Assembly: GCA_023023105.1 (NCBI GenBank)
Contig: CP083824.1
Span: forward strand, 4,154,001 to 4,218,000
Source: Enterobacter ludwigii
Lineage (GTDB): Bacteria; Pseudomonadota; Gammaproteobacteria; Enterobacterales; Enterobacteriaceae
DNA: 64,000 nucleotides
Reading direction: 5' to 3'
Of the stretch, positions 13,686 to 22,271 are shown one piece after another. A program made the translations under genes and the position numbers. Under the pieces are notes generated by a model, which was given only the letters and a program-made list of their open reading frames with translations, did no database searches and was not told where the DNA came from. Numbering within the stretch: the stretch's first letter is position 1; each line of letters starts with the position of its first letter.

Positions 13686-14672
13686 ATGTCGCAAATAGAA
13701 TTGCAGCCGGGTTTTGACTTTCAGAAAGCAGGCAAAGACGTTCTGGAGATTGAACGTGAAGGTCTGGCGCAGTTAGATCAGTACATTAATCAGGATTTTA
13801 GTCTGGCATGTGAGAAGATATTCTACTGTGCCGGTAAAGTCGTGGTAATGGGGATGGGCAAGTCCGGTCATATTGGCCGCAAAATGGCCGCGACGTTTGC
13901 CAGCACCGGAACCTCTTCTTTCTTTGTACACCCGGGGGAAGCCGCACACGGCGACCTGGGGATGGTCACACCGCAAGATATCGTCATCGCACTGTCAAAT
14001 TCCGGTGAATCCAATGAGATCCTGGCGCTGATCCCGGTACTGAAGCGACTGCAGGTCCCCCTCATTTGCATGACCAGTCGCCCGGAAAGTAGCATGGCGC
14101 GGGCGGCCGATATTCACCTGTGCGTTAAGGTTCCCAAAGAAGCCTGCCCTCTGGGCCTGGCTCCGACCTCCAGCACCACCGCTGCACTGGTCATGGGTGA
14201 TGCGCTTGCCGTAGCGCTGCTGGAAGCCCGCGGTTTTACCCCTGAAGATTTCGCACTTTCTCATCCCGGCGGTGCGCTTGGGCGCAAGCTGCTTCTGCGG
14301 GTCAACGATATTATGCACACCGGGGATGAAATCCCTCACGTCAGTAAAGCGGCCTCCCTGCGCGATGCGCTGCTGGAAATCACCCGCAAGAATCTGGGTA
14401 TGACGGTCGTGTGCGATGATCTGATGAAAATTCAGGGGATCTTCACCGATGGGGACCTGCGTCGCGTGTTTGATATGGGTGTAGATGTCCGAACGCTTGG
14501 CATTGCCGATGTGATGACACCTGGCGGCATCCGCGTTCGCCCGGGTACGCTGGCAGTGGATGTGCTGAACCTGATGCAGTCCCGTCATATCACCTCCGTT
14601 ATGGTTGCCGATGGCGACCAGTTGCTGGGTGTGGTACATATGCATGATCTGCTGCGCGCAGGCGTAGTGTAA
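13686..14672 (+). CDS. kdsD: D-arabinose 5-phosphate isomerase
   Basis: Converts ribulose 5-phosphate to arabinose 5-phosphate, the first step to Kdo of LPS. It is 328 residues from the ATG at 13686 (MSQIELQPGFDF). The N-terminal SIS domain has GMGKSGHIGRK with the family catalytic Lys and His. Two C-terminal CBS repeats follow (from about 205). It starts 13 bases after yrbG. Confidence 0.98.
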   Translation: MSQIELQPGFDFQKAGKDVLEIEREGLAQLDQYINQDFSLACEKIFYCAGKVVVMGMGKSGHIGRKMAATFASTGTSSFFVHPGEAAHGDLGMVTPQDIVIALSNSGESNEILALIPVLKRLQVPLICMTSRPESSMARAADIHLCVKVPKEACPLGLAPTSSTTAALVMGDALAVALLEARGFTPEDFALSHPGGALGRKLLLRVNDIMHTGDEIPHVSKAASLRDALLEITRKNLGMTVVCDDLMKIQGIFTDGDLRRVFDMGVDVRTLGIADVMTPGGIRVRPGTLAVDVLNLMQSRHITSVMVADGDQLLGVVHMHDLLRAGVV

Positions 14673-14686
14673 TGAAGGATAAGACA

Positions 14687-15253
14687 ATGAGTAATGCGGG
14701 TGCATCCCTTGCAACCTGTTATGGTCCGGTCAGTACCCATATGATGGCGAAGGCAGAAAAGATTCGCCTGCTCATCCTGGATGTGGATGGGGTCCTCTCC
14801 GATGGCCTGATTTACATGGGCAATAATGGTGAAGAGCTGAAAGCGTTTAACGTTCGCGACGGTTACGGTATCCGCTGTGCCCTCACCTCGGGTATCGAGG
14901 TAGCGATCATCACCGGGCGAAAAGCTAAACTGGTAGAAGATCGCTGTGAAACGCTGGGCATTACCCATCTGTATCAGGGACAATCCGATAAGATGGCGGC
15001 ATTCAATGATTTAGTGGGTAAACTGGCAATCGCACCGGAAAACGTGGCTTATGTCGGGGATGACCTGATTGACTGGCCAGTAATGGCTGAGGTCGGCCTG
15101 AGTATCGCTGTTGCCGATGCGCATCCGCTGTTGCTCCCACGCGCTGACTACGTTACCCACATCAATGGCGGCCGCGGTGCCGTACGTGAAGTCTGCGATC
15201 TGCTTCTGCTGGCGCAAGGCAAGCTTGATGAGGCCAAAGGGCAATCAATATGA
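14687..15253 (+). CDS. kdsC: Kdo 8-phosphate phosphatase
   Basis: Removes phosphate from Kdo-8-P. It is a 188-residue cap-less HAD hydrolase (tetramer in the family) with motif I LDVDGVLSDG, Lys of GRKAK, and motif IV GDDLID. The ATG at 14687 gives the E. coli length; an alternative ATG lies 5 codons upstream at 14672. The stop overlaps lptC by ATGA, suggesting coupled translation. Confidence 0.98.
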   Translation: MSNAGASLATCYGPVSTHMMAKAEKIRLLILDVDGVLSDGLIYMGNNGEELKAFNVRDGYGIRCALTSGIEVAIITGRKAKLVEDRCETLGITHLYQGQSDKMAAFNDLVGKLAIAPENVAYVGDDLIDWPVMAEVGLSIAVADAHPLLLPRADYVTHINGGRGAVREVCDLLLLAQGKLDEAKGQSI

Positions 15254-15825
15254 GTAAAACCAGACGTTGGGTTATCATTCTGCTTTCGCTTGTCGCACTG
15301 GTATTGATTGGCGTGAATATTGCCGATCGCGACGATACGCAAACGGAAGTGATCAACAATAACGATCCAACCTATAAAAGCGATCACAGCGACACAGTGG
15401 TCTACAGCCCGGAAGGGGCACTGAACTATCGCCTGATTGCCCAGCATGTTGAATATTTTTCAGATGACGGTATTTCGTGGTTTACCCAACCTGTCATGAC
15501 GACGTTTGATAAGGACAAAGTCCCGACGTGGTCAATCAAGTCAGACCGGGCAAAACTGACAAATGACCGTATGCTTTATCTATATGGCCACGTTGAAGTC
15601 AACGCTCTGACGCCTGACTCGCAACTGCGAAAAATTACGACGGATAATGCCCAGATCAACCTGGTGACCCAGGATGTGACGTCGCAGGATCTGGTCACAC
15701 TGTATGGCACAACATTTAATTCCAGCGGTTTAAGAATGCGCGGGAACTTACGCAGCAAAAACGCCGAGCTGATTGAAAAGGTTAGAACCTCCTATGAAAT
15801 TCAAAACAAACAAACTCAGCCTTAA
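15250..15825 (+). CDS. lptC: LPS export protein LptC
   Basis: A bitopic inner-membrane protein that takes LPS from LptB2FG and hands it to LptA. It is 191 residues with an N-terminal transmembrane helix at about 7-25 and a periplasmic jellyroll domain. Its 3' end overlaps the lptA start by 32 bases in another frame, as in E. coli. Confidence 0.98.
   Translation: MSKTRRWVIILLSLVALVLIGVNIADRDDTQTEVINNNDPTYKSDHSDTVVYSPEGALNYRLIAQHVEYFSDDGISWFTQPVMTTFDKDKVPTWSIKSDRAKLTNDRMLYLYGHVEVNALTPDSQLRKITTDNAQINLVTQDVTSQDLVTLYGTTFNSSGLRMRGNLRSKNAELIEKVRTSYEIQNKQTQP
15743..15772 (+). promoter_or_regulatory. Sigma-E-like promoter for lptA inside lptC
   Basis: GGAACTT (positions 15743-15749) is a full match to the sigma-E -35 element. 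It is followed after 16-18 bases by a GCTGAT-type -10, which ends about 20 bases before the lptA start. In E. coli lptAB has its own envelope-stress promoters within lptC, so this is expected. The -10 match is looser than the -35. Confidence 0.6.
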
Positions 15826-16348
15826 AGTAATTATCGCCAGTGCGATGCTGGCGACCAGTCTCCCCGCGCTTGCTGTAACGGGCGATACCGACCAGCCGAT
15901 CCATATCGAGTCAGACACGCAGTCTCTTGATATGCAGGGTAACGTCGTCACCTTTACAGGTAATGTCGTCATGACCCAGGGCACCATCAAAATCAACGCC
16001 GACAAAGTGGTCGTTACCCGTCCGGGTGGTGAGCAGGGCAAAGAGATTATTGATGGCTACGGCAACCCGGCAACCTTCTACCAGATGCAGGACAACGGCA
16101 AGCCGGTGAAGGGCCACGCCACGCACATGCACTATGAGCTGGCGAAGGATCTGGTCATCCTGACGGGTAATGCCTATCTGGAACAGCTGGACAGCAATAT
16201 TACCGGCGACCAGATCACCTATCTGGTGAAAGAGCAAAAAATGCAGGCCTCCAGCGAGAAAGGCAAACGCGTAACCACCGTGCTGGTTCCGTCGCAGCTG
16301 CAGGACAAAGGTAAAGGCCAGGCCCCGGCACAGAAGAAGAGTAACTAA
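15794..16348 (+). CDS. lptA: Periplasmic LPS-bridge protein LptA
   Basis: Forms the periplasmic bridge that carries LPS from LptC to LptD. It is 184 residues with a signal peptide of about 27 residues (cleavage after ALA). I start at MKFKTNKLSLK; an upstream in-frame ATG at 15773 would add 7 residues not seen in the family. The C-terminus is low-complexity, ending AQKKSN. Confidence 0.97.
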   Translation: MKFKTNKLSLKVIIASAMLATSLPALAVTGDTDQPIHIESDTQSLDMQGNVVTFTGNVVMTQGTIKINADKVVVTRPGGEQGKEIIDGYGNPATFYQMQDNGKPVKGHATHMHYELAKDLVILTGNAYLEQLDSNITGDQITYLVKEQKMQASSEKGKRVTTVLVPSQLQDKGKGQAPAQKKSN

Positions 16349-16354
16349 TTCGTT

Positions 16355-17080
16355 ATGGCAACATTAACTGCAAAAAATCTCGCGAAGGCCTATAAGGGCC
16401 GCCGTGTCGTAGAAGATGTCAGTCTGACCGTCAACTCCGGCGAAATTGTAGGCCTGCTTGGCCCTAACGGTGCGGGTAAAACCACAACCTTCTACATGGT
16501 CGTTGGCATTGTGCCGCGCGATGCCGGCAACATTGTTATTGACGATGAAGACATCAGTCTTCTGCCGTTGCACGCTCGCGCGCGTCGCGGAATCGGCTAT
16601 CTGCCGCAGGAAGCCTCTATTTTCCGTCGTCTTAGCGTTTACGATAACCTGATGGCGGTTCTACAAATTCGTAACGACCTGACCAGCGAACAGCGACAGG
16701 ATCGTGCCAACGAGCTGATGGAAGAGTTCCACATTGAGCACCTGCGTGACAGCCTCGGTCAGGCGCTCTCCGGGGGTGAACGTCGCCGCGTTGAAATCGC
16801 GCGTGCGCTGGCCGCAAACCCGAAATTTATCCTTCTGGATGAACCGTTTGCGGGCGTTGACCCAATCTCCGTTATCGACATTAAACGTATCATTGAACAC
16901 CTGCGCGACAGCGGGCTTGGTGTACTGATCACTGACCACAACGTGCGTGAAACGCTGGCCGTGTGTGAACGCGCCTATATTGTGAGCCAGGGCAATCTGA
17001 TCGCCCACGGTACGCCGCAGCAGATCCTCGAAGATGATCATGTTAAGCGCGTCTATCTTGGGGAAGACTTCAGACTCTGA
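16355..17080 (+). CDS. lptB: LPS export ABC ATPase LptB
   Basis: Cytoplasmic ATPase driving LPS extraction by LptFG. It is 241 residues: Walker [10 protein letters not shown] at 36-44, signature LSGGERRR, Walker [11 protein letters not shown] and switch His in ITDHN. It lies 6 bases after lptA and 47 bases before rpoN. Its partners lptF and lptG are also in this window, at 24.7-26.9 kb. Confidence 0.99.
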   Translation: MATLTAKNLAKAYKGRRVVEDVSLTVNSGEIVGLLGPNGAGKTTTFYMVVGIVPRDAGNIVIDDEDISLLPLHARARRGIGYLPQEASIFRRLSVYDNLMAVLQIRNDLTSEQRQDRANELMEEFHIEHLRDSLGQALSGGERRRVEIARALAANPKFILLDEPFAGVDPISVIDIKRIIEHLRDSGLGVLITDHNVRETLAVCERAYIVSQGNLIAHGTPQQILEDDHVKRVYLGEDFRL

Positions 17081-17127
17081 TAGGGTAGAGGTAACGTAAC
17101 GCCGAACCGGAGAAAAATGCTCTGAAC

Positions 17128-18561
17128 ATGAAGCAAGGTTTGCAATTAAGGCTCAGCCAACAACTGGCGATGACGCCGCAGCTACAGCAGGCAATTCGCC
17201 TGTTGCAACTGTCCACGTTAGAACTCCAGCAGGAGCTCCAGCAGGCGCTGGACAGCAATCCGCTGCTGGAACAAACCGATCTTCATGACGAGGTAGATAC
17301 CCAGCAGTCGCAGGATACAGAAGCGCTCGATACCGCTGATGCACTCGAACAAAAAGAGATGCCGGACGAGCTTCCGCTGGATGCCAGCTGGGATGAAATC
17401 TACACCGCCGGAACCCCTTCCGGTACGCGTGCAGACTACCAGGATGATGAGCTACCGGTCTATCAGGGTGAAACCACCCAGTCGCTACAGGATTATCTGA
17501 TGTGGCAGGTGGAACTGACCCCCTTCTCCGATACCGACCGCGCGATTGCCACGTCAATTGTCGATGCCGTTGACGACACGGGCTATTTGACCCTCACGCT
17601 GGACGATATTCTGGAAAGCATGGGCGACGAAGAGATTGAACTCGAAGAGATTGAAGCGGTTCTGAAGCGTATCCAGCGTTTCGATCCGGTCGGTGTGGCG
17701 GCAAAAGATCTACGCGACTGCCTGCTGATCCAGCTTTCTCAGTTCAGCAAAGAGACGCCATGGATTGATGAGGCACGCGTTATCATTAGCGATCATCTGG
17801 ATCTGTTGGCTAACCACGATTTCCGCACCCTGATGCGCGTCACGCGCCTGAAAGAAGAGGTGCTGAAAGAAGCGGTGAATCTGATCCAGTCGCTCGATCC
17901 ACGCCCCGGACAGTCGATCCAGACCAGCGAACCTGAGTACGTGATCCCGGATGTGCTGGTCAGAAAACACAATGGCCGCTGGGTCGTTGAACTGAACTCT
18001 GACAGCATCCCTCGCCTGCAAATCAACCAGCAGTATGCCTCCATGTGCACCAGCGCACGAAACGACTCTGACAACCAATATATTCGTAGCAATCTGCAGG
18101 AAGCGCGATGGTTGATCAAAAGTCTGGAGAGCCGAAATGATACGCTGCTCCGCGTCAGCCGCTGTATTGTCGAACAGCAGCAGGCTTTCTTTGAGCAGGG
18201 CGAAGAGTATATGAAACCGATGGTACTGGCAGATATTGCCCAGGCCGTCGAGATGCATGAATCAACCATTTCCCGCGTCACCACGCAGAAGTATCTGCAC
18301 AGTCCACGCGGTATTTTTGAGCTTAAGTATTTCTTCTCCAGTCATGTGAATACCGAGGGCGGCGGTGAAGCGTCGTCAACGGCAATTCGCGCACTGGTGA
18401 AGAAGTTGATCGCCGCGGAGAACCCCGCGAAGCCACTGAGTGACAGTAAGTTAACCACCATGCTGTCCGACCAGGGTATTATGGTGGCACGTCGTACTGT
18501 TGCGAAGTATCGAGAGTCTTTATCCATTCCGCCGTCCAACCAGCGTAAGCAGCTGGTTTGA
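17128..18561 (+). CDS. rpoN: RNA polymerase sigma-54 factor
   Basis: Alternative sigma factor for nitrogen and other enhancer-dependent promoters. It is 477 residues. The Gln/Leu-rich region I (1-50) contacts activators, region II is acidic (to about 120), then come the core-binding and helix-turn-helix domains. The RpoN box [10 protein letters not shown] near the C-terminus recognises the -24 element. It is followed at 22 bases by hpf, in the standard rpoN cluster. Confidence 0.99.
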   Translation: MKQGLQLRLSQQLAMTPQLQQAIRLLQLSTLELQQELQQALDSNPLLEQTDLHDEVDTQQSQDTEALDTADALEQKEMPDELPLDASWDEIYTAGTPSGTRADYQDDELPVYQGETTQSLQDYLMWQVELTPFSDTDRAIATSIVDAVDDTGYLTLTLDDILESMGDEEIELEEIEAVLKRIQRFDPVGVAAKDLRDCLLIQLSQFSKETPWIDEARVIISDHLDLLANHDFRTLMRVTRLKEEVLKEAVNLIQSLDPRPGQSIQTSEPEYVIPDVLVRKHNGRWVVELNSDSIPRLQINQQYASMCTSARNDSDNQYIRSNLQEARWLIKSLESRNDTLLRVSRCIVEQQQAFFEQGEEYMKPMVLADIAQAVEMHESTISRVTTQKYLHSPRGIFELKYFFSSHVNTEGGGEASSTAIRALVKKLIAAENPAKPLSDSKLTTMLSDQGIMVARRTVAKYRESLSIPPSNQRKQLV

Positions 18562-18583
18562 CACAACCGATAAGGAAGACACT

Positions 18584-18871
18584 ATGCAGCTCAACATCAC
18601 TGGACAAAACGTCGAAATTACTGAGGCTTTACGCGACTTCGTGAACGCGAAGTTTGCCAAACTCGAGCAGTATTTCGAAAGGATCAATCAGGTCTATATT
18701 GTGTTGAAAGTGGAGAAAGTGACTCATATCTCGGATGCAACCCTGCACGTCAACGGGGGTGAACTCCATGCCAGTGCGGAAGGGCAAGACATGTATGCGG
18801 CTATCGACGGCTTGATTGATAAGCTTGCGCGACAGCTTAATAAACATAAAGATAAACTGAAACAACACTAA
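18584..18871 (+). CDS. hpf: Ribosome hibernation promoting factor
   Basis: A 95-residue short HPF that binds the 30S decoding region and promotes 100S dimers in stationary phase. I choose the ATG at 18584 (MQLNITGQNVEIT), preceded by AAGGAAG; the frame is open upstream but inside rpoN. Its C-terminus DKLKQH matches E. coli. Confidence 0.98.
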   Translation: MQLNITGQNVEITEALRDFVNAKFAKLEQYFERINQVYIVLKVEKVTHISDATLHVNGGELHASAEGQDMYAAIDGLIDKLARQLNKHKDKLKQH

Positions 18872-18899
18872 TTGTCCGGGCAGTTAACGGGTGCAGGAC

Positions 18900-18924
18900 G
18901 GCCTGTTGTGAAACACAACGGGCC
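18900..18924 (+). other. Hairpin between hpf and ptsN
   Basis: Stem GGCCTGTTGTG paired with CACAACGGGCC over a 3-base loop, with one bulge. There is only a weak T-tract after it, so it looks like a partial terminator or RNA-processing element tuning ptsN-rapZ-npr relative to rpoN-hpf. Confidence 0.55.
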
Positions 18925-18953
18925 ATTTGTACAGTTAGCGCTTAGGTGAAATT

Positions 18954-19445
18954 ATGATGAACAACGATTCCGCTCTTCAACTGAGCAATGTCCTTAACCA
19001 GGAATGTACCCGCAGTGCAGTTCACTGCCAGAGCAAAAAGCGTGCGCTGGAGATCATCAGTGAACTGGCCGCAAAACAGCTGGGCCTGCCACCGCAGGTA
19101 GTGTTCGAAGCTATCCTGACCCGTGAAAAGATGGGCAGTACCGGCATCGGCAATGGCATCGCGATCCCGCATGGCAAACTGGAAGAAGACACCTTGCGTG
19201 CCGTCGGTGTGTTTGTGCAACTGGAAACCCCTATCGCCTTCGATGCCATTGATAACCAGCCCGTCGATCTCCTCTTCGCGCTGCTGGTGCCTGCTGACCA
19301 GACGAAAACCCACCTGCATACGCTTTCTCTGGTCGCAAAACGCCTGGCTGATAAAACCATTTGCCGTCGACTGCGCTCAGCCCAAAGTGATGAAGAGCTC
19401 TATCAAATTATCACTGAAGCAGAAGGCAATCAGGATGATGCATAA
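18954..19445 (+). CDS. ptsN: Nitrogen PTS enzyme IIA (EIIA-Ntr)
   Basis: Regulatory phosphocarrier of the nitrogen PTS; in enterics it affects potassium transport (TrkA, KdpD) and the stringent response. It is 163 residues with active-site His73 in AIPHGK. It lies 45 bases before rapZ, downstream of the hairpin. Confidence 0.98.
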   Translation: MMNNDSALQLSNVLNQECTRSAVHCQSKKRALEIISELAAKQLGLPPQVVFEAILTREKMGSTGIGNGIAIPHGKLEEDTLRAVGVFVQLETPIAFDAIDNQPVDLLFALLVPADQTKTHLHTLSLVAKRLADKTICRRLRSAQSDEELYQIITEAEGNQDDA

Positions 19446-19490
19446 CCAGGAGATGGCTTTCACATCTGTTGTCCTGAGGAGAAACGGAAC

Positions 19491-20345
19491 ATGGTACTGA
19501 TGATTGTCAGTGGCCGTTCAGGGTCGGGGAAATCCGTTGCTCTGCGCGCGCTGGAAGACATGGGTTTTTACTGCGTAGATAACCTGCCGGTCGTGTTGTT
19601 ACCCGATCTGGCTCGGACGCTTGCGGAAAGACAAACCTCTGCCGCCGTCAGTATCGACGTTCGTAATATGCCTGAATCGCCAGAAATTTTTGAGCAGGCG
19701 ATGAGTAACCTGCCTGAGGAATTCTCACCTCAGTTGCTGTTCCTGGATGCAGATCGTAATACCCTGATCCGCCGCTACAGCGATACCCGCCGTCTGCATC
19801 CGCTTTCCAGTAAGAACCTCTCTCTGGAGAGCGCTATCGACGAAGAGAGCGATCTGCTGGAGCCGCTTCGTTCTCGTGCTGACCTGATCGTCGACACCTC
19901 TGAGATGTCCGTTCATGAGCTGGCGGAAATGCTGCGTACCCGTTTGTTGGGCAAGCGCGAGCGTGAACTGACGATGGTGTTCGAGTCCTTCGGCTTTAAG
20001 CACGGTATCCCCATTGATGCGGATTATGTTTTCGACGTGCGTTTCCTGCCGAACCCGCACTGGGATCCGAAACTGCGTCCAATGACAGGTCTGGATAAAC
20101 CCGTCGCGGCCTTCCTCGACCGACACACAGAAGTTCACAATTTTATCTACCAGACGCGAAGCTACCTTGAGCTATGGTTACCTATGCTGGAAACAAACAA
20201 TCGTAGCTACCTGACAGTGGCGATTGGCTGTACCGGCGGTAAACATCGTTCGGTCTACATCGCCGAACAGCTGGCCGATTATTTCCGTTCACGCGGAAAG
20301 AACGTTCAGTCCCGTCATCGCACGCTGGAAAAACGTAAAACATGA
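19491..20345 (+). CDS. rapZ: RNase adapter protein RapZ
   Basis: A 284-residue RNA-binding P-loop protein. In E. coli it binds the GlmZ small RNA and presents it to RNase E, controlling glucosamine-6-phosphate synthase. Walker A is GRSGSGKS near residue 8. The C-terminal domain contains [11 protein letters not shown] and a basic tail ending [11 protein letters not shown]. It overlaps npr by 4 bases (ATGA). Confidence 0.98.
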   Translation: MVLMIVSGRSGSGKSVALRALEDMGFYCVDNLPVVLLPDLARTLAERQTSAAVSIDVRNMPESPEIFEQAMSNLPEEFSPQLLFLDADRNTLIRRYSDTRRLHPLSSKNLSLESAIDEESDLLEPLRSRADLIVDTSEMSVHELAEMLRTRLLGKRERELTMVFESFGFKHGIPIDADYVFDVRFLPNPHWDPKLRPMTGLDKPVAAFLDRHTEVHNFIYQTRSYLELWLPMLETNNRSYLTVAIGCTGGKHRSVYIAEQLADYFRSRGKNVQSRHRTLEKRKT

Positions 20346-20614
20346 CCGTAAAACAAACTGTTGAGATCACCAATAAGCTGGGCATGCACGCACGCCCGGC
20401 GATGAAGCTGTTTGAGCTGATGCAGGGGTTCGATGCAGAAGTTCTGCTGCGTAATGATGAAGGCACAGAAGCGGAAGCGAACAGCGTGATCGCACTGCTG
20501 ATGCTGGACTCAGCCAAAGGACGCCAGATTGAAGTAGAAGCCACCGGCCCCCAGGAAGAGGAAGCGCTGGCGGCGGTGATTGCGCTGTTTAACGCCGGTT
20601 TTGACGAAGACTAA
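20342..20614 (+). CDS. npr: Nitrogen PTS phosphocarrier NPr
   Basis: A 90-residue HPr-like protein relaying phosphate from EI-Ntr to EIIA-Ntr. Active-site His16 lies in KLGMHARPA. It is the last gene of the rpoN cluster. A REP-like palindrome follows. Confidence 0.98.
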   Translation: MTVKQTVEITNKLGMHARPAMKLFELMQGFDAEVLLRNDEGTEAEANSVIALLMLDSAKGRQIEVEATGPQEEEALAAVIALFNAGFDED

Positions 20615-20627
20615 CGTTCGTCCCTTC

Positions 20628-20656
20628 GGCGGGTGGCGCTGTGCTTACCCGCCCTA
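20628..20656. repeat. REP-like palindrome after npr
   Basis: CGGCGGGTGGCGCT-GTG-CTTACCCGCC, one of four related GGGTGGCG...CTTACCC palindromes in this window. It sits between convergent npr and mtgA and runs into the mtgA stop codon. Confidence 0.8.
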
Positions 20657-21379
20657 CATGAGATTATTACGCTGCATAAAACCCTCCCCGCCCAGTTGAT
20701 TCATCTGGCGCATAATCCACGCCTGTCGGCTTCGCACGTAGCCTGATGGGGCACTGGCTTTAAAACGGATGGGATTAGGTAAAACAGCGGCCAATAGCGC
20801 AGCTTCTGACATACTTAGACGGCTTGCAGGCTTATTGAAATAACGCTGCGCAGCGGCTTCCACACCAAATACGCCGTCGCCAAACTCAGCGATATTGAGA
20901 TAGACGGTCAGAATGCGTCTTTTACTCCAGACCGTTTCCATCCCCAGGGTCAACCCCGCTTCCAGCCCTTTTCGCACCCAGCTTCGACCCTCCCATAAAA
21001 ACAGATTTTTGGCCGTCTGCTGCGACAACGTCGACGCACCGCGCACGCGATTTTCGTGGCGTTCGTTATGAGCAAGCGCCTTCTCAATGGCCGCCACGTC
21101 GAACCCCCAGTGCTCCGGGAATTTCTGATCCTCTGCCGCGATGACTGCCAGCCCCATGAACGGTGAAATCTCGTCCATGCTTACCCAGTCGGAATGGGCA
21201 ACATAGCGGAAATCCCCAGAAAGCCATGCGCCAATCTGGCGCTCAACCATCACAGCAGAGAAAGGGACCGGTACGATGCTGAATAAAGCAATCCCGCCGC
21301 CCCAGAAGACCGCCAGTACGAGCAGAGCTCTCAGCAGGATACGCTTTAACCTTGCACCGGGACTGAACTTACGACTCAT
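20654..21379 (-). CDS. mtgA: Monofunctional peptidoglycan transglycosylase
   Basis: A GT51 glycosyltransferase polymerising lipid II into glycan strands, anchored in the inner membrane. It is 241 residues: N-terminal transmembrane helix about 14-36, catalytic Glu in [10 protein letters not shown], and the second conserved block [16 protein letters not shown]. It overlaps elbB by 4 bases. The TAG stop is formed at the edge of a REP-like palindrome. Confidence 0.97.
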   Translation of the reverse strand: MSRKFSPGARLKRILLRALLVLAVFWGGGIALFSIVPVPFSAVMVERQIGAWLSGDFRYVAHSDWVSMDEISPFMGLAVIAAEDQKFPEHWGFDVAAIEKALAHNERHENRVRGASTLSQQTAKNLFLWEGRSWVRKGLEAGLTLGMETVWSKRRILTVYLNIAEFGDGVFGVEAAAQRYFNKPASRLSMSEAALLAAVLPNPIRFKASAPSGYVRSRQAWIMRQMNQLGGEGFMQRNNLM

Positions 21380-22029
21380 TCAGCAAGCACCAGCACTCTG
21401 TCCACCAGCTTTTCAATGCCCGTGGCTGCTTCAGCAATATTCTGCGCCAGCATGTATGCAGGTGTGGTAATAATTTTATTGTCTTCGTCCACCACGATGT
21501 CATCGACAGGACACGGCACATGTTCGCCGCCCATATCCTCAACAATTTCAGCAGTGTCGATGTCGGTCCCAATGGTCAGGCGCAGTGGGAAATCAAAAAT
21601 TTTCGGCAGCATCGCCGGGGCAATACAGATAAAACCCTGCGGTTTACCCGCAGCGTGCATCGCACGTGACAGCGCTTTTAAATCCGGATCAACATGGCAC
21701 TCTGCCCCCTGGGAAGCAAAGCTGCTCAGGTTTTTCGCTGCGCCAAACCCGCCTGGCACAATTAACCCATCAAGCTCTGAAGCATTAGCCTGATTAAGAG
21801 GGTGAATATCGCCGCGAACAATGCGTGCCGCTTCAATCAGCACGTTACGAGTTTCCGCCATCGGCTCGCCGGTCAAATGATTAATTACATCAGTCTGGCT
21901 TTTATCCGGCGCGAAGCAGACAACATCAGCTCCGTTTCGGGAAAGCGCCAACAATGTGATGACGGCTTCATGAATCTCTGAACCGTCGTAAACACCGCAT
22001 CCGCTCAGCACGACACCAATCTTTTTCAT
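21376..22029 (-). CDS. elbB: DJ-1/PfpI-family glyoxalase ElbB
   Basis: A 217-residue DJ-1 superfamily protein; the E. coli homologue is reported to have weak glyoxalase activity and to influence isoprenoid production. The nucleophile-elbow Cys lies in [10 protein letters not shown] choose the second of two adjacent ATGs ([10 protein letters not shown]), as in E. coli. The in-frame extension to 22065 is not conserved. It is translationally coupled to mtgA. Confidence 0.96.
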   Translation of the reverse strand: MKKIGVVLSGCGVYDGSEIHEAVITLLALSRNGADVVCFAPDKSQTDVINHLTGEPMAETRNVLIEAARIVRGDIHPLNQANASELDGLIVPGGFGAAKNLSSFASQGAECHVDPDLKALSRAMHAAGKPQGFICIAPAMLPKIFDFPLRLTIGTDIDTAEIVEDMGGEHVPCPVDDIVVDEDNKIITTPAYMLAQNIAEAATGIEKLVDRVLVLAE

Positions 22030-22136
22030 CATCAGGTTCCTTCTTTGCAACTCGCTGAAGCACATTAATAATTTTGATTAAAACGCTATGCTTCACACAT
22101 TTCACTGATTCATGTAACAAACCATTTAAGATTTGC

Positions 22137-22148
22137 TATCTTATCTGC
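22137..22148 (+). promoter_or_regulatory. Candidate -10 element for ArcZ
   Basis: TATCTT at 22137-22142 lies 6 bases before the expected ArcZ 5' end. The -35 region is weak. In E. coli, ArcZ is repressed by phosphorylated ArcA under low oxygen. Confidence 0.5.
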
Positions 22149-22271
22149 GTGCGGCCTAAATTTTTCAGGCGGCGCCCATTCGAAAATAACTTGAAAAAAC
22201 AGGCGCAGCCAAGATTTCCCTGGTGTTGGCGCAGTATTCGCGCACCCCGGTTAAGCCGGGGTCATTTTTTT
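22149..22271 (+). ncRNA. arcZ: Hfq-dependent small RNA ArcZ (RyhA/SraH)
   Basis: Located between elbB and arcB on the opposite strand, as in E. coli. The 5' end GTGCGGCCT and the whole 3' part are recognisable. The 3' part has the processed-form seed GCGCAGCCAAGATTTCCC, the block TGGTGTTGGCGCAG, and the terminator CACCCCGGTT-AA-GCCGGGGT followed by seven T. ArcZ activates rpoS translation and represses many mRNAs. The middle (about 22160-22200) differs from E. coli, which fits the conserved short processed form being the active part. Its last ~10 bases are antisense to the end of arcB. Confidence 0.95.

Noticed and set aside
20654..22029. Dedicated defence or secretion system in the mtgA-elbB-arcZ region
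   Set aside because: All genes match the conserved E. coli order and functions.
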